Shown here piece after piece: positions 9,395-20,000 of a stretch of 64,000 nucleotides of DNA. Where the stretch lies: assembly GCA_022448645.1 (NCBI GenBank), contig JAKVBZ010000003.1:20379-84378 (forward strand), in the 5' to 3' direction. A model generated the notes under the pieces. It was not told where the DNA came from. It searched no databases and worked only from the letters and a program-made list of their open reading frames with translations. The stretch is from Pirellulaceae bacterium (GTDB lineage: Bacteria > Planctomycetota > Planctomycetia > Pirellulales > Pirellulaceae). The position numbers and the translations under genes are program-made. Position 1 is the first letter of the stretch. Each line of letters begins with the position of its first letter.

Positions 9395-9805
9395 ATGTTG
9401 TACATAGCGAAACATCGCGGACTCTGTTCTGGTCTCACGCTGGTATTTCTGGCGATATCTGTGGCCGGTCCCGGGATGCATTTACTACCCGGATGCGGTC
9501 ACCAGCACGTCCGGCAAGCTGCTACGCATTCGCACACAGACCATCACCACACAGACCATCACCACACAGGCTGCGGACACCACCATTCCTCGGAACAACC
9601 CTTTTCTCCGCGCGACGATAGTATTGCATCGCAACATGATTGTGCGATCTGCAATTTCTTTGCTCAATCTCAGGATTCGACCTATCCGGAAATAATTCTT
9701 AGTGCGGTTCTGCACACCGCTATCCGGACCGAAAGCAATAGTCCGAATCCCCCCATGCGGTTTGTCGCCGTCTATGCGGCACGTGCGCCGCCCTCTACTG
9801 CGTAA
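9395..9805 (+). CDS. Small exported His-rich protein, DUF2946-like
   Basis: The protein is about 136 residues. A signal-like hydrophobic segment (SGLTLVFLAISVAGPGMHLLPGC) is followed by a His-rich stretch with the pentad HTDHH twice and then HTGCGHHHSS. After that comes the motif HDCAICNFF and, at the C-terminus, ARAPPS. A Cys-x-x-Cys in a small exported protein ending in an R-[AG]-PP motif is the pattern of DUF2946-type proteins, which are often found beside metal transport genes. Metal binding through the His and Cys clusters is inferred. The frame also opens at TTG 9377, but ATG 9395 is better placed behind the promoter. It begins a cluster with a DUF1559 protein and two PEP-CTERM proteins. 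Confidence 0.75.
   Translation: MLYIAKHRGLCSGLTLVFLAISVAGPGMHLLPGCGHQHVRQAATHSHTDHHHTDHHHTGCGHHHSSEQPFSPRDDSIASQHDCAICNFFAQSQDSTYPEIILSAVLHTAIRTESNSPNPPMRFVAVYAARAPPSTA
9533..9562 (+). repeat. 15-bp tandem repeat, two copies, coding HTDHH
   Basis: CACACAGACCATCAC occurs twice in tandem (9533-9547, 9548-9562), and its first bases recur at 9563. It is in frame and duplicates a His-rich pentapeptide. Confidence 0.9.
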
Positions 9806-10135
9806 GGCCTGCATTACGGGATAGCGTCCATCGACGCGATCTCTGTGTGGATTCTCGGTCGTTCGAGATTCTACGTACAGCGCAATGCTGGTGTCGTTTC
9901 CTTAAATACTCGCTCCAGATAGGGGTTGGGTAAGCTTGAAATGATTTCCTGCCCTGGCGCGGATTTACTGTGATTCATCGCTTTATTACGGCACATATAG
10001 TCAAGCTCTGTCTGCGTTCGGCATGATACCTTTCGCGCGGTCCGACCACCGCCGCAGGGTGCCGGCGCAGCGGAGTTTATACGTCCTCAAGGCAATCGAT
10101 TTAACGAAGAAGCATTTACACAGGTGTTTAGGTCC
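9806..10135. other. Intergenic region before DUF1559 gene
   Basis: No gene seen. It is a GC-rich leader (around 10040-10080) before the DUF1559 start. I looked for a riboswitch core, such as the cobalamin type, and did not find one. Confidence 0.5.
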
Positions 10136-11284
10136 ATGAATCCCGTTTTGGATTCCAGGCGGTTATGTCCTCAACTTTTTTCTTTCCAGCGTGGTTCTTC
10201 CGCAAGGAGACCGGGTTTTACGCTTGTTGAATTGTTGGTGGTGATCGCGATTATCAGTTTGCTCATTGCGTTGTTGCTCCCTGCCGTTCAAGCGGCTCGG
10301 GAAGCTGCACGACGAACGCTATGTGCTAACAACCTGAAACAGATAGGCTTGGCAGTGCTTAATCACCATGATTCAGCTGGCCATTTTGCCGTCACACAGA
10401 CCGCAAGTGGTTCATCTGATGGGTCGGGAGGCTGCGAGGCGGGCTTTTACAGTTGGCACGTTCGTATTCTGCCATTTCTGGAACAACAATCGCTTCACGA
10501 CGCCATTGATTTTAGTGTCAACATGTCAGACGGTTGCTCAAGTGGAGCTCCGATCAGCAATACCCACCCCAACGCCATTGCAGCGGCCACTCGTGTCTCG
10601 ACGTTCCTTTGTTCGTCTGACGTCGACACCGGAAATAACGAGGAAGTGATGGGGACGGCCAATCCTGGTTCCGATAATTACGCGGCGAACGCTGGATGGC
10701 CCTCATTGGCAACTGGCTACGACGGTGAACGAGCGACGCCCGGTAAGTTCAACGGTCTCATCAGCATCGAGAACCCGAAGAAGCATATCGTTTGGCATCC
10801 CAGAGCCGGCATCCGAATTCGCGACGTACGGGATGGTTTGTCAAATACTGCTGCGGTCGCCGAGCGGCTGATTCAAACCGGCGTGACACAGAGCCAAATC
10901 TTGAACTCAGAGGATACGACAAAATCTTATCACATCACCTCAGTTCCGCGCACGTTGGCCATGATCGCACAGCGATGTGACTCATCGCTCACTCACGCAG
11001 ACGTTGCCATGTCGGCCTACCTTGGCCGGGCATGGATATCAGGCTGGACCAGGACGGGTCCAACCTACATGCACTTAAAACCACCAAACACGAACAATTG
11101 CCACTTCAACCACTTCGATGACAGTGGCGATGTCATGATCACACCCAGCAGCCATCATCCGGGTGGTGTCAACCTAGTTATGGCTGATGGACATGTCCGT
11201 TTTATCCAAGATTCCATCGACCTGCAAATTTGGTGGGCCATGGGAACTCGGAACGGAGACGATTTAGTTGAGGAGGCTGAATAG
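10136..11284 (+). CDS. DUF1559 protein with type IV pilin-like N-terminus
   Basis: A large planctomycete paralogous family. The N-terminus carries the prepilin cleavage/methylation motif [36 protein letters not shown], then [17 protein letters not shown]. The C-terminus has the family motif [19 protein letters not shown]. It is probably processed by a prepilin peptidase and anchored or assembled at the envelope; its role is unknown. The frame also opens at GTG 10124, but ATG 10136 is preferred. Its stop codon is followed directly by the ATG of the next gene, so the two are co-transcribed. Confidence 0.93.
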   Translation: MNPVLDSRRLCPQLFSFQRGSSARRPGFTLVELLVVIAIISLLIALLLPAVQAAREAARRTLCANNLKQIGLAVLNHHDSAGHFAVTQTASGSSDGSGGCEAGFYSWHVRILPFLEQQSLHDAIDFSVNMSDGCSSGAPISNTHPNAIAAATRVSTFLCSSDVDTGNNEEVMGTANPGSDNYAANAGWPSLATGYDGERATPGKFNGLISIENPKKHIVWHPRAGIRIRDVRDGLSNTAAVAERLIQTGVTQSQILNSEDTTKSYHITSVPRTLAMIAQRCDSSLTHADVAMSAYLGRAWISGWTRTGPTYMHLKPPNTNNCHFNHFDDSGDVMITPSSHHPGGVNLVMADGHVRFIQDSIDLQIWWAMGTRNGDDLVEEAE

Positions 11285-12907
11285 ATGATGACGAAAAGAT
11301 CTCATGTTAGAAACGCGTTATTGATGTTGTTGACAATTGCTCTATGGGTCAGCTTTCCCCAACCGACGACTGCTCAACACAACGATTTGCAAATCTCTTA
11401 TGTCAACCAAAAGATTGAGGTCCAACAGCAAGATCCTCGTGGCTTGGTATTTCCCAGCGACTTTCCCATATCAGGCATCGAACGACAATTTACGACGCTG
11501 CCTGGATTTGCGTCCGAGACCGACGTTGGTTTGGGCATCGGGAGCGGAGACCAAATCGTATACAACGTCTTGGAAAATTTGCTTTTCTGGGACGGGATTG
11601 ATTTTGTAGTGCCGCCGACTGGCACCCAGATTCGCGTCAAGAATAATCCACCGAATACACCTTATACCGTCGTTACACAAACAAGCGGCGAACAACTTGG
11701 AAGCTTCTCCCCACCCTTAAATCGCATAGGTGCTGCAGGTGCGAGCGGTAATTTTCACGTAGACTTGCAATGGTTCTTGGAACCTAACAACGCTCCGTTT
11801 TCACCGCCACCAGACTTTGGCGCCTATGGAGTCAAATTCACTCTCTCGACCGACGCGCCCGGTATCGAAAATTCGGATCCAATATTGATGGTGTTCAATT
11901 TCGGATTGGATGCTGCTTCCTACGATGCAGCTATGAGTAATTTCGCAGAGTTGCTCACTGCGACGACCTTTACTTGGAACTCGCACGTTACCGGGAACTG
12001 GGGTGACGCCACGAACTGGACGCCTGCAGACGGACCACCGGTTGCTGGCGACACAGCACTGATCGAATCCAATGGGGCCGTCGTTTCTGTTCCGGACGAC
12101 CAGGCAGCGTCAACGACGAGTATTCGTGAGGGAATGCTTTGGCTGGAGTCGGCTGCGACACTTACAAGCTCAGTGTCGCTCAGTGGCGGTACGACGGGCG
12201 GCACGGGAACGATCATAGGGGCTGTGACGAATTCAGGTGGTATGGTCGCACCTGGGGCGAGTACGGGAACACTTACCGTAGATGGTGATTTCACACAGTC
12301 TGCCGGATCCTATCAGGTGGAAGTCGAAGGCGCCGATCTCAGTCATGATTCTCTTGAAGTGATCGGCCACGCTACTCTCGGCGGCAACCTTATTGTTAAA
12401 GGGTTGTCACCACTAGCAACCCTCAAGAATCACACACTGACGATCCTAACTTCCACCAGCGGTGTGAGCGGTGCATTTTCCACCACACCGTCACTGCGTG
12501 ACGGTGCCGGAGGCGGTCATCTCGGACACGGTATCTTTTTCGACGGAGTCAGTGTCGGTAGTCACGATGTTACGGTAGATGTGTTTCAAGCGAGGGAAGG
12601 GGACACCGACGCCGATCAGGATGTTGACATTACGGACTTTAACCGCCTGGCTCAACACTTCGACCCCGGTGGGCAAAACTTTGTCACCAACGACTGGGTA
12701 ACAGCAGATTTCGACACCGACGCTGATGTCGACATTACGGACTTTAACTCGCTCGCTCAGAACTTTTCGCCGGGCGGATATAGGACTCAGTTTGTGCCAG
12801 AGCCGTCAGCGTTAAGAATCATGTTGTTTGTCTTGCTTGTCGTGTGGTGTACCAGGATTCGTTCGGTCTTGACGCCGCGGATGCGTTATTCGGGTGTGGC
12901 AACATGA
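11285..12907 (+). CDS. Long PEP-CTERM protein with dockerin-like repeats
   Basis: The 540-residue exported protein starts with a signal peptide (ALLMLLTIALWVSFPQPTTAQ). Residues about 30-220 form a domain shared with the gene at 13152; both contain GIGSGDQIVYNVL, LLFW.G, WFLEPN and NFGL. Residues about 228-420 are a beta-strand-repeat region of autotransporter-associated type (TFTWNSHVTGNWGDATNW). Two dockerin/EF-hand-like copies follow (DTDADQDVDITDFNRLAQHF and DFDTDADVDITDFNSLAQNF). The C-terminus has the PEP motif VPEPSAL, a hydrophobic helix and basic residues, so it should be an exosortase substrate. It begins immediately after the DUF1559 stop. Function unknown. Confidence 0.88.
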   Translation: MMTKRSHVRNALLMLLTIALWVSFPQPTTAQHNDLQISYVNQKIEVQQQDPRGLVFPSDFPISGIERQFTTLPGFASETDVGLGIGSGDQIVYNVLENLLFWDGIDFVVPPTGTQIRVKNNPPNTPYTVVTQTSGEQLGSFSPPLNRIGAAGASGNFHVDLQWFLEPNNAPFSPPPDFGAYGVKFTLSTDAPGIENSDPILMVFNFGLDAASYDAAMSNFAELLTATTFTWNSHVTGNWGDATNWTPADGPPVAGDTALIESNGAVVSVPDDQAASTTSIREGMLWLESAATLTSSVSLSGGTTGGTGTIIGAVTNSGGMVAPGASTGTLTVDGDFTQSAGSYQVEVEGADLSHDSLEVIGHATLGGNLIVKGLSPLATLKNHTLTILTSTSGVSGAFSTTPSLRDGAGGGHLGHGIFFDGVSVGSHDVTVDVFQAREGDTDADQDVDITDFNRLAQHFDPGGQNFVTNDWVTADFDTDADVDITDFNSLAQNFSPGGYRTQFVPEPSALRIMLFVLLVVWCTRIRSVLTPRMRYSGVAT

Positions 12908-13136
12908 TGGTAGGGTGATATGTTTTTGAGGGAAGCAGCATGTCGCACATCGCGTGTGAGGCGACTGCGGTGGTGTAAAGAATTTAAGTAACGGTCGGAT
13001 GATATAAACGATTTCCAAGAAAAATTAGAACCAAAATTAGGAGATTCCATAGGAGAGTAAAACCTGAATTGTTTATAGAACGCAATTGGAGCGAGCCGCT
13101 CGTTTCAATCCCTTTTCAACGAAATAAATATAGAGA

Positions 13137-13150
13137 ACAAGGAACCTTGT
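13137..13150. repeat. Inverted repeat overlapping the ribosome binding site of the short PEP-CTERM gene
   Basis: ACAAGG-AA-CCTTGT is a 6-bp inverted repeat with a 2-bp centre. It covers the AAGGA ribosome binding site directly before ATG 13152. It could be an operator, or chance. The loop is too small for an RNA hairpin of the whole palindrome. Confidence 0.4.
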
Positions 13151-13151
13151 A

Positions 13152-13886
13152 ATGAAAAGATATATTGTCTATTCAATATTTTGTTTAATATTTTTTGTTG
13201 GTGACATTTACGGACAGCACGGCCACTCCGACCACGGCCACTCCGACATTGAGTTTGCCTATCAGAACGGCATGATTGACATTGAGTTTGGTCCGGAAGG
13301 ACGGATTTTTGAAGGCGAATTCCCTACGAGTGGAACTGACTTGCAATTTACCACCGAACCAGGATTTGCATCTGAAACTTCAGAAGGAATGGGAATCGGA
13401 AGTGGTGACCAGATCGTGTACAACGTGCTGGACAGTTTGCTTTTCTGGAATGGTTCCTCGATTGCCGCACCAACGGCGGGAACCCAGATCCGGATTGGAA
13501 ACCTACCACCCACAGTTCCGGACACCGTGGTTTCCGGGACAAGCGGGTCGCAACCAGGTAGTTTCTCACCGGCCGCAAACCGCGTTGGAGCCGCCGACGG
13601 TACGGGAGATTTCCATGCCGATTTGGATTGGTTTTTGGAGCCAAATACGGGAAATCCTGGGACGGGTGCTTATGCAGTCAAACTGAATTTGTCGACGAGT
13701 GCAGCTGGAATTGCAAACTCCGACGATTTTTTCATTGTTTATAACTTCGGCCTAGGGGACACCGAATTCGAGGAGGGAGTGGAAGCATTTGCCGCCTTGG
13801 TCCCGGAGCCATCATCGATGATGATTGTTGGAGTGGGTATTCTCTTATCGGGCCTGATGTGGCGAAAGCAGCCTGTGCGCCGCTAG
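13152..13886 (+). CDS. Short PEP-CTERM protein with His-rich N-terminus
   Basis: This 244-residue exported protein has a signal peptide (YIVYSIFCLIFFVGDIYG) followed by HGHSDHGHSD, a likely metal-binding His cluster. The rest is one domain homologous to residues about 30-220 of the preceding PEP-CTERM protein: LQFT.EPGFASET, GIGSGDQIVYNVLDSLLFWNG, GTQIRIGN, FHADLDWFLEPN. It ends with VPEPSSMMIVGVGILLSGLMWRKQ, a standard PEP-CTERM anchor. The leader and signal-peptide region (13000-13200) is clearly more AT-rich than the neighbours, which may mark recent transfer or relaxed selection. A role with the upstream His-rich protein in metal handling is inferred. Confidence 0.88.
   Translation: MKRYIVYSIFCLIFFVGDIYGQHGHSDHGHSDIEFAYQNGMIDIEFGPEGRIFEGEFPTSGTDLQFTTEPGFASETSEGMGIGSGDQIVYNVLDSLLFWNGSSIAAPTAGTQIRIGNLPPTVPDTVVSGTSGSQPGSFSPAANRVGAADGTGDFHADLDWFLEPNTGNPGTGAYAVKLNLSTSAAGIANSDDFFIVYNFGLGDTEFEEGVEAFAALVPEPSSMMIVGVGILLSGLMWRKQPVRR
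13218..13247 (+). repeat. 15-bp tandem repeat, two copies, coding HGHSD
   Basis: CACGGCCACTCCGAC occurs twice in tandem (13218-13232, 13233-13247), in frame, just after the signal peptide. Confidence 0.92.
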
Positions 13887-13919
13887 TGAGTGAAGGTGGT
13901 AATGCTGTTGCAAGTAGGA

Positions 13920-13947
13920 CCAGGGTACTCTAGCGTGGGTGCCCTGG
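13920..13947. terminator. Possible bidirectional terminator hairpin
   Basis: CCAGGG (13920-13925) pairs with CCCTGG (13942-13947) across a 16-nt loop, between the convergent PEP-CTERM and uvrA genes. There is no long T-run, so this rests on position and stem only. Confidence 0.35.
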
Positions 13948-14034
13948 CCTTCTTGCCAGTCCACGCACGATGTGCCATTACCGATTGTGGGTAGAAGCAA
14001 AACGCCAGGCCAATCGGTTGCTCAGTAGTACACT

Positions 14035-17000
14035 TCACGCCTGGATGCCGGATAGATGTTCGGCCAGGAATTGAGACAAAGTCTGGTGGTGCAGGTCTTC
14101 CACTGTTTTGAATTGAAGCTTGACGACATCGCGGTCTGACGGTGACGTGTCAAGCTTGGGCGAACGCCCCAGCTCAGCGATCTTTCCTAAAGCATGCTGG
14201 CCCTTAGGACCATTCAAAGCGAGATCCACGGATGCCAAGCGTTTTGTAAAAACACTCGCCCAGGGATCCCTTTGGCCTTTGACCAGCAAATGAACGACTT
14301 GTTGGTTACCCCACAGGAACTGGCCCTCCGGTGCGATTTCGTGCAGCATCTCGCAAAGTTGTTCCAGCACATCCAGATCCCATTGAACACGCTTGCCTGG
14401 AGGAAATCCCTTGCGAGACCAATGCCAACGTTGGCCCAGCTTTTTCCACGGCATCACATCTTCGGGTTTTTCAGCCGCGCGTTCTGTCCAGCGTCTGAAA
14501 CCCTCGACTGACTTTTCGAGAAAAGTCCAGAAGGAGGGAGTATCCATTTCCTCCCAGGAGTGCGCTCGGACTTGAACTTCTTGCCAAGGTCCACGTAGAT
14601 TCTTACATTGCACACGCGGCTCGTTACCGTATACCGGCAAGTCCTCCAGTTCATTGAGTGACTTAAGCTTCAAATCGGCCTGTAATTCATCGCGTCGGAA
14701 TGTTTTCTTCGGAACCCGAAACTTAAGCTTCAACAGCCACGATTCACCAGTCAGTGCATGAAAGAACCAGCCGTCGGTTTTTTTTGGGGCAGAAATCTCG
14801 ACGACTCCTCGTGAATTCCAATCCGTGGCACTGAATTCTCCTAGCTCATGGATGCGCTCCACGACCTGATCGAGGATGCGTCCTTCCCAGCGACAGGTCT
14901 GCCCGTCTCGTCCTACACGATTCTGGGTGTGCCAACGTCGTCCGTCAATTTCCCAAGGCATCTTTTGTTCGTCACCAACTTCGGTAATCTCCATGTCGCC
15001 TTTACGTTCCGCAGTCGTTTGGGCAGCATCATATGACTTTCGTTCCTCGTGTGGGCCCGCTTGCAGCACATCGGCCAACACGACTCCAGTAAGTGATGGG
15101 AAAGCTACCGACCTTTTCGATGATTTCGCTGAGGTTTTACGACGGATGGTTCGAGGGGAGACCCGTGCCGCATGAGCTACCAGGTCTTCGGGCGTGCCTG
15201 TGGCGACGACGTGTCCCCCATATTCTCCTGCTTCAGGACCCATGTCGATAATCCAGTCAGCTGACTTGATCACGTCCAGGTTATGCTCAACGACAATCAC
15301 GGTATTCCCCAAATCGACCAGACGATGCATGACTTCGAGGAGTTTTTGTAAGTCGTCAAAGTGCAAGCCCGTGGTAGGCTCGTCTAACAAGTAGAGTGTA
15401 CGTCCGGTGTCCGGACGTGAAAGTTCAGCCGACAATTTGACGCGTTGAGCTTCGCCACCAGACAACGTCGGTGCGGCTTGACCTAGACTTAGATAGTCCA
15501 GGCCCACGTCGCATAACGTCTGTAAAACTCGACGAATCTTCGGAATGTTCTCAAACAGCTTGAGCGCTTCCCCACAAGGCATATTGAGCACGTCGAAAAT
15601 ACTTTGGCCTCGGTAGCGTACCGCCAACGTCTCATGATTATAGCGCCGTCCGTGACAGGTATCGCATTCGACCCACACGTCAGGAAGGAAATGCATTTCG
15701 ATGCAAATTTGGCCATTGCCATCGCACAGGTCGCAACGACCCCCGGCCACGTTGAAGCTGAATCTACGAGCTGTATAACCTCGCAGCTTCGATTCCGGAA
15801 GTTGTGAGAAAAGTTGTCGAATCGAATCGAACACTCCAGTGTAGGTTGCCGGATTAGAACTAGGTGAATTTCCCAATGCCTGCTGGTCTACTTGGATGAC
15901 TTTATTGATGTGTTCACTTCCGCGGATCTCGTCATGAAGACCGGGGTTTGTATTGGCGCGGTGCAGCTTGCGCGCAAGTGAGTTATAGATTACGTCATCA
16001 ATGAGAGAACTCTTTCCGCTGCCGCTAACGCCCGTGACTGCAGTCAACGTACCCAAGGGGATACGGACATGGACGTTGCGAAGATTATTCTGACGTGCAC
16101 CGACGATTTCCAGCCAATCTGGTTCTAGAATGTTGGTCGAGGAAGTGGAACGTGTATTTCTGGAAAATGTCGAACTCGACATTTTCGTTTTGGCACGCTT
16201 GGTTTTCCGCTTGGCGCCGTTTTGCGATTGAGTCTGACTGGGCATCCTACGGTTTGTGGGAACAGGAATTGCTTTCTTGCCGGACAAGTACGGCCCGGTC
16301 ACAGATGCTCGCCGCTTGCCAAGTTGCTCGGGAGTACCTTGTGCGACGATGTGACCTCCATGAACTCCGGCGCCGGGACCGAAATCACACACGGCATCTG
16401 ACTCACGTAACACTTCTCGATCATGTTCTACCACCACGAGCGTGTTGCCCAGGTCTCGCAATTTGTGCAGGGCGGATAATAAACGGTGATTGTCACGTGG
16501 GTGTAGGCCAATGGTTGGTTCATCCAGAACGTACAGGACTCCGCACAACCCGCTGCCAAGTTGGCTCGCTAATCGAATACGCTGGAATTCACCTCCCGAG
16601 AGCGAAGCTGCTGGGCGACCCAAAGTGATGTAATTCAATCCAACATCACACAGGAATTCCAAGCGGTTTTTTACTTCTCGTACGATTTCACCCGCAATTT
16701 TTCGTTCGCGCGCCGACAATTTCCAGCCACGAATCGCCTTTTGTAGCTCGCCCAGTGGCAAATGGCAGTACTGGCCGATTGTCAGTTCACGGAACTGCAT
16801 GGCCGCTGCATCGTCTCGGAGTCGACTTCCGTCACAGGTGGTACAGTCCACTTCGTCCACAAGATGATTCAAGCGAGTCCTCAGGCTGGGCGAAACACGT
16901 GCTGCTTCATCGAGGGCCGGATAGAGACCTTTGAACTGAAAACGGAACGAAGGCCGCTGCGATGTCGACGGTGTTGTCTTCTGTTTGGCTGAGCTGCGTT

Positions 17001-20000
17001 GTTTCTTGGTGTTACCCTGTTTCACCTTGGGAAACACCGAATACCATTCGTCATCAGTCCCGTGCATGATCAACCGTCGCTGGCGAGCCGACAAACGCTG
17101 AAATGGTGTATCCAAATCGATTCCTGTTTGGCGTGCGACGGCTTCGAGCATCCAATGCGACACTTGTTTATCCAGCGACGGCCAAACGCGTAAGACTCCT
17201 TCCCGCAGACTCAGACTGGGGTCATTTAGCAAGGCAGCCGGATTGGCACCGACCTGGGTACCCAGTCCTTCACAATTGGGACACCAACCAAGCTGGCTAT
17301 TGAAGGAAAAGTTGTGTGGCGACAATCGTTCATAGCTTCGCCCACAACCCTCGCACGCTAGGTGCTGGCTATGCGATACGACTTTCCAGCGGTCTTCCTC
17401 GATATCATCGTCGACCCACGCCACACGCATCACGCCGCGTCCCAAAGATAATGCGACTTCGATGCTTTCGGCGATGCGACCACGCGCCTCCAGTCGGACA
17501 ATGATGCGATCGACTAAGACGTCGACTTCATGACGACGACGGCGATCAATGGGAGGCGGATTGTCAAGAGAATACGTTTTGCGGTCGATGCGAACGCGAA
17601 CATAACCGGCTGTCCGCAATTCATTCCATAAACTGTCATAGTCCTGTCCAGTATCGACGTCGACAGGAGCCATTAAGAAAAGTTTGGTGCCTTCTGGTTC
17701 AGACAGTACTTTGTCTACAACTTCATCAGTCGTTTGCGTGCCTATCGGAGTTTCACATTCAGGGCAAAAGGGCGTACCGAGTCGGGACATCAAAATACGC
17801 AAATAGTCGTAGATTTCTGTAACGGTTCCTACGGTAGAGCGTGGAGTATGGCCCAGATTTCGTTGTTCGATGGCGATCGCGGGAGACAACCCGTCGATGT
17901 GTTCCAACCTGGGTTTTTGCATTTGGGACACAAATTGTCGTGCGTAAGCGCTCAGGCTCTCCACGTATCGTCGTTGGCCTTCGGCGTAAATGGTGTCCAT
18001 TGCCAAAGATGTCTTGCCAGAGCCACTGGGACCACAAAAGGTTGTCATACGATCACGTTCGATATTCACATCGACGTGCTTGAGATTGTGCTGCTGCGCG
18101 CCCCGGACAGTGATCTGTTGTTTGACATGGTTCGCTTTGGCCGAAGATCCGTTGGAACTTCCAGCACCGTTTTGTCTCACCAGGGCAAGGGCGGAACGGG
18201 ACTCCATGTCACTCGTTTGACGTCGGAGCACTTCTGCTAATGCTATGGCCGTATGAGAAACGGTCTCGTTCTGCTGAGATCGATCCTGGGTGGGTGCTTT
18301 GGTAATCAGATCCTCTGGAGACCCATTTGAGATGATTTGACCGCCTCCGGCACCTCCTTCAGGTCCCAGATCGATGAGCCAATCGGCCGTTTTGATGACG
18401 TCCAGGTTATGTTCGACGATGACGACCGTGTTGCCGGCTGCCACGAAGCCGTGCAGGACATCAAGCAGCAGTTTGATATCCGCGAAGTGCAGCCCAGTCG
18501 TGGGTTCGTCCAACATGTAGAGCGTCTTTCCGGTGCTGCGTTTGACAAGTTCACGAGCCAATTTGATTCTTTGCGCTTCCCCACCAGATAAGGTCGGAGA
18601 AGGTTGCCCCAGTTTCAGGTAGTCCAAACCAACGTCTTGTAAGGTCTGCAGCTTCTGTTGGATCTTGGGGACGTTTTCGAAAAGTTCGAGCAGTTGTTGA
18701 ATGTCCATTTCCAAAACGTCGGCGATCGATTTGCCCTTGAACTGCACTTGCAGCGTTTCTCGGTCGAAGCGATGTCCCTCGCATACCGGACACTCCACCC
18801 ACACATCGGCCAGGAAGTCCATTTCTAACCGTGTGGATCCATTACCTTCGCATGCCTCACAGCGCCCTGCCTTGACGTTGAAGCTGAACCGTCCCGGCTT
18901 GTAGCCTCGCCGTTTGGATTCGGGAAGCTGAGAAAACAGATTGCGAATCTCGTCAAACACCTTGATATACGTACCTGGGTTTGACCGTGGAGTTCGGCCA
19001 ATGGGTGACTGATCAATGGCGATCAGCTTATCGAGATGTTCTAACCCTTCGATCGCACGGTGCGCCCCTGGCTCACCTTTACCTCCATTTAAGTCTCGGC
19101 GCAGTGCTTCTCCCAAAATGTCGTTGATGAGAGAGCTCTTCCCAGATCCAGAGACACCGGTAATGCACACCAGCAGGCCGAGTGGAATGGCCGCGTCGAC
19201 ATCTTTCAGATTATTATGCTTGGCCCCCAGGATTTTGAGCCACTTTTCTCCGGGCTGACGTCGCTTTTGTGGTACATCAATCGCCAGCCGGCCGGACAAA
19301 TATTTTCCCGTTACACTCTGTTTGGACTTTACCACTTTGGTCACCGGTCCCTCGGCCACCACGTACCCACCTCGAACTCCGGCGCCAGGCCCAAAATCAA
19401 TCATATGGTCCGACGCCCACATGGTGTCTTCATCGTGTTCTACGACGAGTACCGTGTTGCCCATGTCTCGCAGTTGCGCCAACGTCCCCAGGAGCCTGTG
19501 GTTGTCGCGTGGATGTAATCCAATGGACGGTTCATCCAGAATGTATAAGACGCCAACTAAACCACAGCCGACTTGTCCGGCCAGGCGAATCCGTTGCGTT
19601 TCGCCACCAGACAATGTAGGTGCGGTTCGGGAGAGTGTGAGGTAATCCAGGCCGACGTTCATGAGGAATCCCAGTCGGCCTCGGATCTCTTTCAGCGCTT
19701 CGGCTGCAATGATAGTACGGGTGTCATCCAGGTCAAGTTCTTCGAAGAACCAAGCGGCATCGGCAATGGCCAATGAGCAGACCTCTGGCAAGGTTTTCCA
19801 ATCGGCATCGACGAATTTCGGATGCAGCGAACGAACTTTGACGGAACGAGCTTGTGGGTTTAACCTTTCACCATCACAGTCCGGGCAGATGATGGTGCTC
19901 ATATAGTTTTCCATCTTCCGCAGGTGAGTGTTACTTTTGGCGTTACGGTACTTAGAGAGCAATTCAGGAATGATGCCCTCCCAGGTTCCACCATATTTCT

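Noticed and set aside
10040..10080. Possible cobalamin-type riboswitch before the DUF1559 gene
   Set aside because: The GC-rich stretch lacks the conserved core motifs of that riboswitch.
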